Source: an uncultured Dialister sp. (lineage in GTDB: Bacteria; Bacillota; Negativicutes; Veillonellales; Dialisteraceae). Taken from it: a stretch of DNA of 57,987 nucleotides. Position 1 is the stretch's first letter. Every line of letters starts with the position of its first letter. Where the stretch lies: NCBI RefSeq assembly GCF_900538805.1, contig NZ_UPZP01000002.1, positions 1 through 57,987 of the forward strand, given 5' to 3'. Below are positions 54,582 through 57,987 of the stretch, piece after piece. Below the pieces are notes generated by a model that was not told the origin of the DNA, ran no database searches, and was given only the letters and a program-made list of their open reading frames with translations. The translations under genes were made by a program, and so were the position numbers.

Positions 54582-55085
54582 TTATTTCACTTCCGCCTCA
54601 TAACGGGCCAGGGTGAAGCAGAGGTCGGAGAGACGGTTCAGGTAGCGGATATCCACATCATGCACATCTTCCGCCTCAGAGAGACGCCACATGCATCTTT
54701 CAGCACGGCGCACTACCGATCTGGCCACATCCAGGAAGCTGGAGCCCTGGGTAGCGCCCGGTACCAGGAAATGGTCCAGGGGAGCCAGGGATTCGGTATA
54801 CTGGTCGATGATGTGTTCCAGGTTGGTCACGTGTTCCGGCGTAATGTTCGGTTCCTGACCCAGGCTGGCCACATCGGCCATGAGAAGCCACAGCTCCTTC
54901 TGGAGCTTATAAATCGTTTCCTTCACATTGTCATGAGCTGCAAAAGCACGGGCCATTCCCAGAACGGAATCGGCTTCATCCACCGTACCATAAGCTTCAA
55001 CTCGAAGACTGCCCTTGGATACCCTCTGATTGGTATAGAGGCTGGTCTGTCCTTTATCTCCTGTACGTGTATATACCTTTGCCAT
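54582..55085 (-). CDS. Cobalamin adenosyltransferase, PduO type
   Basis: A trimeric-type ATP:cob(I)alamin adenosyltransferase of 167 residues. The N-terminal VYTRTGDKGQTSLY binds ATP, YGTVDEADSVLG is the second block, and the C-terminal RRAERCMWRL and LNRLSDLCFTLAR contain the usual conserved Arg/Asp residues. I chose the ATG at 55085, with AAGGTGA upstream; an in-frame ATG at 55094 lacks one. It follows ndk by 10 nt. It is unrelated in fold to CobO, encoded 12 kb away. Confidence 0.93.
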   Translation of the reverse strand: MAKVYTRTGDKGQTSLYTNQRVSKGSLRVEAYGTVDEADSVLGMARAFAAHDNVKETIYKLQKELWLLMADVASLGQEPNITPEHVTNLEHIIDQYTESLAPLDHFLVPGATQGSSFLDVARSVVRRAERCMWRLSEAEDVHDVDIRYLNRLSDLCFTLARYEAEVK

Positions 55086-55095
55086 GACAATCACC

Positions 55096-55515
55096 TTATT
55101 TCTTTAATTCCGGGAACCAGAGAGCAATTTCTCTTGCTGCTGTTTCCGGAGCATCAGAAGCGTGAACCACGTTTTCATCGATGGAAGTAGCGAAATCGCC
55201 GCGGATGGAGCCCGGTACTGCTTCCAGCGGATTGGTAGCGCCGTTGATCTGACGGACTGCTGCTACAGCATTTTCCCCTTCAATAACCATGGCCAGTACG
55301 GGACCGGAAGTGATGAAATCGATAAGAGCCTTGAAGAAGCCTTTGCCCTTATGTTCAGCATAATGTTCTTCAGCCAGTTCTACAGGAACATTAATCATTT
55401 TGATTGCGTGAATGGAAAGACCCTTTCTTTCGAAACGGGAAATCACTTCGCCGCAGATGTGTTTCTTCACACCGTCCGGTTTTACGAGTACCAGAGTTTT
55501 CTGAATGTCAGCCAT
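55096..55515 (-). CDS. ndk: Nucleoside diphosphate kinase
   Basis: Balances NTP pools by transfer through a phosphohistidine. 139 residues, with LVKPDGVKK at the start and the active His118 in NVVHASDAPETA. AAGGAGG precedes the ATG. It lies between htpX and the PduO gene in one unit with the tRNA. Confidence 0.97.
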   Translation of the reverse strand: MADIQKTLVLVKPDGVKKHICGEVISRFERKGLSIHAIKMINVPVELAEEHYAEHKGKGFFKALIDFITSGPVLAMVIEGENAVAAVRQINGATNPLEAVPGSIRGDFATSIDENVVHASDAPETAAREIALWFPELKK

Positions 55516-55529
55516 AAATATGACCCTCC

Positions 55530-56393
55530 TTAATAAGAATGCATTTGTGCTGCGATTTCACGCAGCTTTTCCACCCTCTCCTCTGTAGAAGGATGGGTTG
55601 AAAACAGATTTGCCATTCCGCCGACACCGGTCAGCGGGTTGATGATGAAAAGCCCGCTGGTAGCCGGTTTCGCATCAGCCATCACCTTATGATGGGCATA
55701 GGCATCCAGCTTCAGAAGCGCATTGGCCAAAGCCAGAGGCTTGCCGGAAATCTCGGCGCCCGAAGCGTCCGCCATGAATTCCCGGGACCTGGACAGAGCC
55801 AGCTGGATGAGAGATGCCGCCAGCGGCGCCACCACGATGGTCACCAGAAGAGCGATGGGATTTGCACTTCTCCCCTCCTCATCCCGGGCCCCGCCGAAAA
55901 TGGCAGCCCACTGGGCAATATTGGCGATGTAGCTGATAGCTGTAGCAATAGATGCAGCCAGCGTCATTATCAGTGTATCACGATGGCGGATATGTGACAA
56001 CTCATGACTTAAAACTCCCGCCAGCTCATCCCTGTCCAGCATAGAAAGAATCCCCTCTGTCACAGCCACAGCCGCATGATTTTCATTCCGGCCAGTGGCA
56101 AAGGCATTGGGCACATCCGTAGGAATCACATAAAGACGGGGCATGGGCATATGGGCCTTTGCCGTAAGCTCCCGCACGAGCTGGTACAGCTCCGGCACAT
56201 CGGACTCCGAAAGCGGCTGGGCATTGTATGCCCGAAGAGCCATCTTGTCACAATTCCAGTAAGTATAGAAATTCATGGCGAATGAAATAAGAAGCATGGT
56301 GAAAGCACCACTCCTGCCGCCGACTACACCGCCGATTGCCATGAGAATCACGCTGAGCAGTGTCAGCAGCATCACCGATTTGACTCTGTTCAA
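55530..56393 (-). CDS. htpX: Membrane metalloprotease HtpX
   Basis: An M48 zinc protease of 287 residues for quality control of inner-membrane proteins. The N-terminus has two hydrophobic segments (8-26 and 30-46), the zinc motif is HELSH (His130, Glu131, His134), and two further segments lie at about 150-200. The start appears to be TTG at 56393, with GAGGT 9 nt upstream; the next in-frame ATG would cut seven residues. It begins about 60 nt after the tRNA-Pro with no strong terminator between. Confidence 0.94.
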   Translation of the reverse strand: MNRVKSVMLLTLLSVILMAIGGVVGGRSGAFTMLLISFAMNFYTYWNCDKMALRAYNAQPLSESDVPELYQLVRELTAKAHMPMPRLYVIPTDVPNAFATGRNENHAAVAVTEGILSMLDRDELAGVLSHELSHIRHRDTLIMTLAASIATAISYIANIAQWAAIFGGARDEEGRSANPIALLVTIVVAPLAASLIQLALSRSREFMADASGAEISGKPLALANALLKLDAYAHHKVMADAKPATSGLFIINPLTGVGGMANLFSTHPSTEERVEKLREIAAQMHSY

Positions 56394-56453
56394 AGAAAAG
56401 ACCTCACTTTGCGCAACAAATAGAAATTTATGAATGTATTAGAATAAAAAAAG

Positions 56454-56530
56454 TGGTCGGAACGACATGATTCGAACATGCGACCTCTACCACCCCAAGG
56501 TAGCGCTCTACCAAACTGAGCTACGTCCCG
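56454..56530 (-). tRNA. tRNA-Pro (GGG)
   Basis: 77 nt with CCA encoded. All stems form: acceptor CGGGACG/CGTTCCG (one G-T pair), D-stem GCTC/GAGC, anticodon stem CTACC/GGTAG with loop TTGGGGT (anticodon GGG), and T-loop TTCGAAT. A promoter precedes it and an A/T-rich run follows. Confidence 0.97.
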
Positions 56531-56548
56531 ACATCGGTTACAAGTAAT

Positions 56549-56577
56549 AGGATACACAATGAAGAGAGATTTGTCAA
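56549..56577 (-). promoter_or_regulatory. Promoter for tRNA-Pro
   Basis: Consensus TTGACA (-35, 56572-56577) and TATCCT (-10, 56549-56554) with a 17-nt spacer, about 20 nt before the mature tRNA. Confidence 0.85.
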
Positions 56578-56602
56578 GGATTTTTTTTATTTCCCTATTA
56601 AA

Positions 56603-57069
56603 AGGGCCGCGAAGCGGCCCGGGTTCAGAAGGTTCAAAAGGTTCAGAGGGTTCAGAGGGGAAGGTATCGCCTTCGGCGATGAGTATGAAGTCAGCGTTAC
56701 GTGATTTGCCTTCCCGCCCCAACAGTCATTCTGAGCCGCAGGCGAAGAATCTCGGTACCCGCCGACATTGACTCTGAATAGCTCACCAGCTCACTAAAGA
56801 ATCCCATTCGGCAGGAAGGAGCCGTCTTTGACAGCTTTTCCCGCGCCCGCCAGGGCGGTTGTAAAGGTTTTGTCATACTGGCGCCCCTTCTAAGGTGTAA
56901 AATGCACCCCCTCTGTCGCCTAAAGGCGACGTCTCCCCCATTAATTAGAAAAGGGGCGATTATTATAGGTAAAACTTATTTACGCCCACCAGAACCCTTT
57001 GAACCTTTTGAACCAGCCCGCTTTTAGCGGGCCGAACCCTTTGAACCCTCACGCCCGAAGGGCGTGTCC
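56603..57069 (+). repeat. Intergenic mosaic repeat, copy 5
   Basis: Gap between the tRNA promoter and lepB. In order: GGCCGCGAAGCGGCC hairpin, three to four nonamers (GGTTCAGAA, GGTTCAAAA, GGTTCAGAG twice), AAGGTATCGCCTTCGGCGATGAGTATGAAGTCAGCGTTACG in overlapping parts (56659-56700), the CATTCTGAG element (56725-56758), GCCAGGGCGGTTGTAAAGG (56849-56867), a GTCGCCTAAAGGCGAC hairpin, TTATTTACGCCCACCAGAACC, inverted nonamers, GCCCGCTTTTAGCGGGC, and CACGCCCGAAGGGCGTG (57050-57066). No gene is supported. Confidence 0.82.
56725..56758 (+). repeat. Dispersed GTCATYCTGA...GAATCTCGGTAC element, copy B
   Basis: GTCATTCTGAGC, a GC-rich core, then GAAGAATCTCGGTAC. It matches copy A at 45898-45929 in the opposite orientation. 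Confidence 0.7.
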
Positions 57070-57086
57070 AAAACGCGTGTCCCAAC

Positions 57087-57120
57087 AAAAAAGCCTCCCG
57101 ATTTCTCAGGAAGCTTTTTT
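57087..57120 (-). terminator. Intrinsic terminator after lepB
   Basis: AAAGCTTCC pairs with GGGAGGCTTT around a short loop, followed by T residues on the minus strand, directly after the lepB stop. Confidence 0.85.
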
Positions 57121-57121
57121 A

Positions 57122-57676
57122 TCAAAACCGGAATACCACCTTGCCCAGCACATGGTCCACCGGCACCGGCCCGATGAAGCGGCTGTCAGAGCTGTGGTTG
57201 CGGTTATCCCCCATCACAAATACCATGCCCGCCGGCACCGTATAGGAACCATCCATGGAAAACTCCATGGGCTCATTGATATAGGGCTCATCAAGCTCAC
57301 TGCCATTGCGGTACACATGGCCATTCTTGAACTCCAGCTTATCGCCGCCCCGGCCGATGACCCTTTTCACCCATACATTATGACCCTGGGAAGACTTATT
57401 GAAAATGGCAATATAATTCTTCATAGGTTCATCCAAATCATCCATCCAGGACCGCTCCCGGTGGGTACGGCTGTCGATAATCACGATATCCCCGTAATTC
57501 GGCATCTCCCGCAGCACATGGCTGATTTTGGAAACGATAAGATACTCCCCGTTCTGCAGCGTAGGATACATGGACTCCCCGGACACCTTCGTCGGTACAA
57601 ACAGGAAAATATGAATCAACATGGCCAAAAACAGGGCCACCACAATAGAATAGACCCAATCCAAAACTTCGTGCAT
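57122..57676 (-). CDS. lepB: Signal peptidase I
   Basis: Removes signal peptides of Sec-exported proteins. 184 residues, with one N-terminal transmembrane segment (about 7-27). The catalytic Ser35 is in SGESMYPTL and the Lys104 in WVKRVIGRGGD; GDNRNHSSDSR is the family box E. AAAGGAG precedes the ATG. It is a single-gene unit with its own terminator. SecA, the partner in export, is in the same window but far away. Confidence 0.95.
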   Translation of the reverse strand: MHEVLDWVYSIVVALFLAMLIHIFLFVPTKVSGESMYPTLQNGEYLIVSKISHVLREMPNYGDIVIIDSRTHRERSWMDDLDEPMKNYIAIFNKSSQGHNVWVKRVIGRGGDKLEFKNGHVYRNGSELDEPYINEPMEFSMDGSYTVPAGMVFVMGDNRNHSSDSRFIGPVPVDHVLGKVVFRF

Positions 57677-57727
57677 GAAATTCTCCTTTATATTTGAAAT
57701 TAGAAATCATCCCTCTGCGTATGCTTC

Positions 57728-57756
57728 ATTGTACAACATCGGCCCGCATTGTGCCA
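57728..57756 (-). promoter_or_regulatory. Possible promoter for lepB
   Basis: TGGCAC (57751-57756) and TACAAT (57728-57733) with a 17-nt spacer. The -10 is good and the -35 weak. Confidence 0.45.
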
Positions 57757-57794
57757 GTTTTTAATAAAAGCATATCTACTGCCCGATTTCTTTT

Positions 57795-57987
57795 CCACCA
57801 CGCAAAAAACAGAAAAGCCTATCAGGGGAGTCTCCAGGTAAATTCAACCAATGAATCAGGCGTCCGCGCCTTGGCCCTCCCACATACATGGGTGCTGCTC
57901 GGAACATGGGCGGTCGGGAAAGCCATGGGAAGGCCCTTTTATGTGCAGACTAAGGGCCAACTTTTCCCGACTTGCGTATCCTATGCA
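57795..57987 (-). ncRNA. Unassigned structured region, possible small RNA
   Basis: No open frame, but strong nested pairing: GTCGGGAAA (57913-57921) with TTTCCCGAC (57963-57971), enclosing GGCCCTT (57932-57938) with AAGGGCC (57952-57958); and GGCG-TCCG-CGCC at 57859-57870. On the minus strand the region ends in CTTTTCTGTTTTTT (about 57804-57817), like a terminator tail. It could be a 6S-like RNA or part of another structured RNA extending past the window edge. I see no RNase P, tmRNA or SRP signature. Strand and identity are uncertain. Confidence 0.35.

Noticed and set aside
41399..57069. Insertion sequences or phage remnants in the islands
   Set aside because: No transposase, integrase or phage gene fragment, and no target-site duplication could be identified.
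57795..57987. RNase P RNA, tmRNA or SRP RNA
   Set aside because: The universally conserved blocks (for example GAGGAAAGTCC, or GGTCAGGTCCGGAAGG) are absent on both strands.

Overview
The window looks like chromosome of a diderm Firmicute of the class Negativicutes, most likely a Veillonellaceae member such as Dialister or a relative; the genus is an inference. The evidence is Firmicutes-type gene content (long Hpf, MutS2, a FakA/FakB pair, an ACT-hom-thrB cluster, split transketolase) together with outer-membrane features: sedoheptulose-7-phosphate isomerase, heptose-bisphosphate phosphatase and a family 9 glycosyltransferase for LPS heptose, plus a meso-diaminopimelate-type MurE. Every convincing protein gene is on the minus strand except one small orphan at 45290-45649, so transcription runs right to left.

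Read in the direction of transcription: lepB stands alone (57676-57122). A tRNA-Pro is followed by htpX, ndk and a PduO-type cobalamin adenosyltransferase (56530-54582). A U32 peptidase lies directly ahead of mutS2 (54068-49311). A small unknown gene precedes fakB and fakA (48869-46007). Three corrinoid genes, cbiL-cbiA-cobO, form a unit (44490-41788). lysC, a large M16C protease and gluQ follow (41283-36108).

Next is a division and cell-wall cluster: mraZ, rsmH, ftsL, murE, murF, mraY, murD, murG, murC, ddl, ftsQ and ftsZ (35703-22811). An MraZ box of four 10-bp-spaced repeats sits before mraZ. The usual ftsI, ftsW, murB and ftsA are not in the cluster. Then nrdR-gmhA-gmhB-heptosyltransferase-SpoU methylase-deacetylase-ACT-hom-thrB (22599-15526), a two-gene polar amino-acid ABC transporter (15315-13937), single-gene units for a cold-shock protein and Hpf, and a long tightly packed operon secA-prfB-DUF5693-csaB-transketolase N and C-ftsE-ftsX-M23 peptidase-ctpA (12602-125). 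prfB carries the classic programmed +1 frameshift.

The genes are mostly core cell biology: protein export and release, septal murein synthesis and hydrolysis, envelope polysaccharides, the aspartate pathway, corrinoid metabolism and exogenous fatty-acid activation. The unusual part is between operons. Five or so intergenic islands (about 41.4-41.8, 44.6-45.2, 49.0-49.3, 54.1-54.5 and 56.6-57.1 kb) share a mosaic of nonamer arrays, small GC hairpins and common internal blocks, all in the same orientation and all at operon boundaries. I found no insertion sequence, prophage, CRISPR array or recognisable defence system. The most novel items are this repeat family, the orphan gene at 45290, the small gene ahead of fakB, and an unassigned structured region at the right edge.
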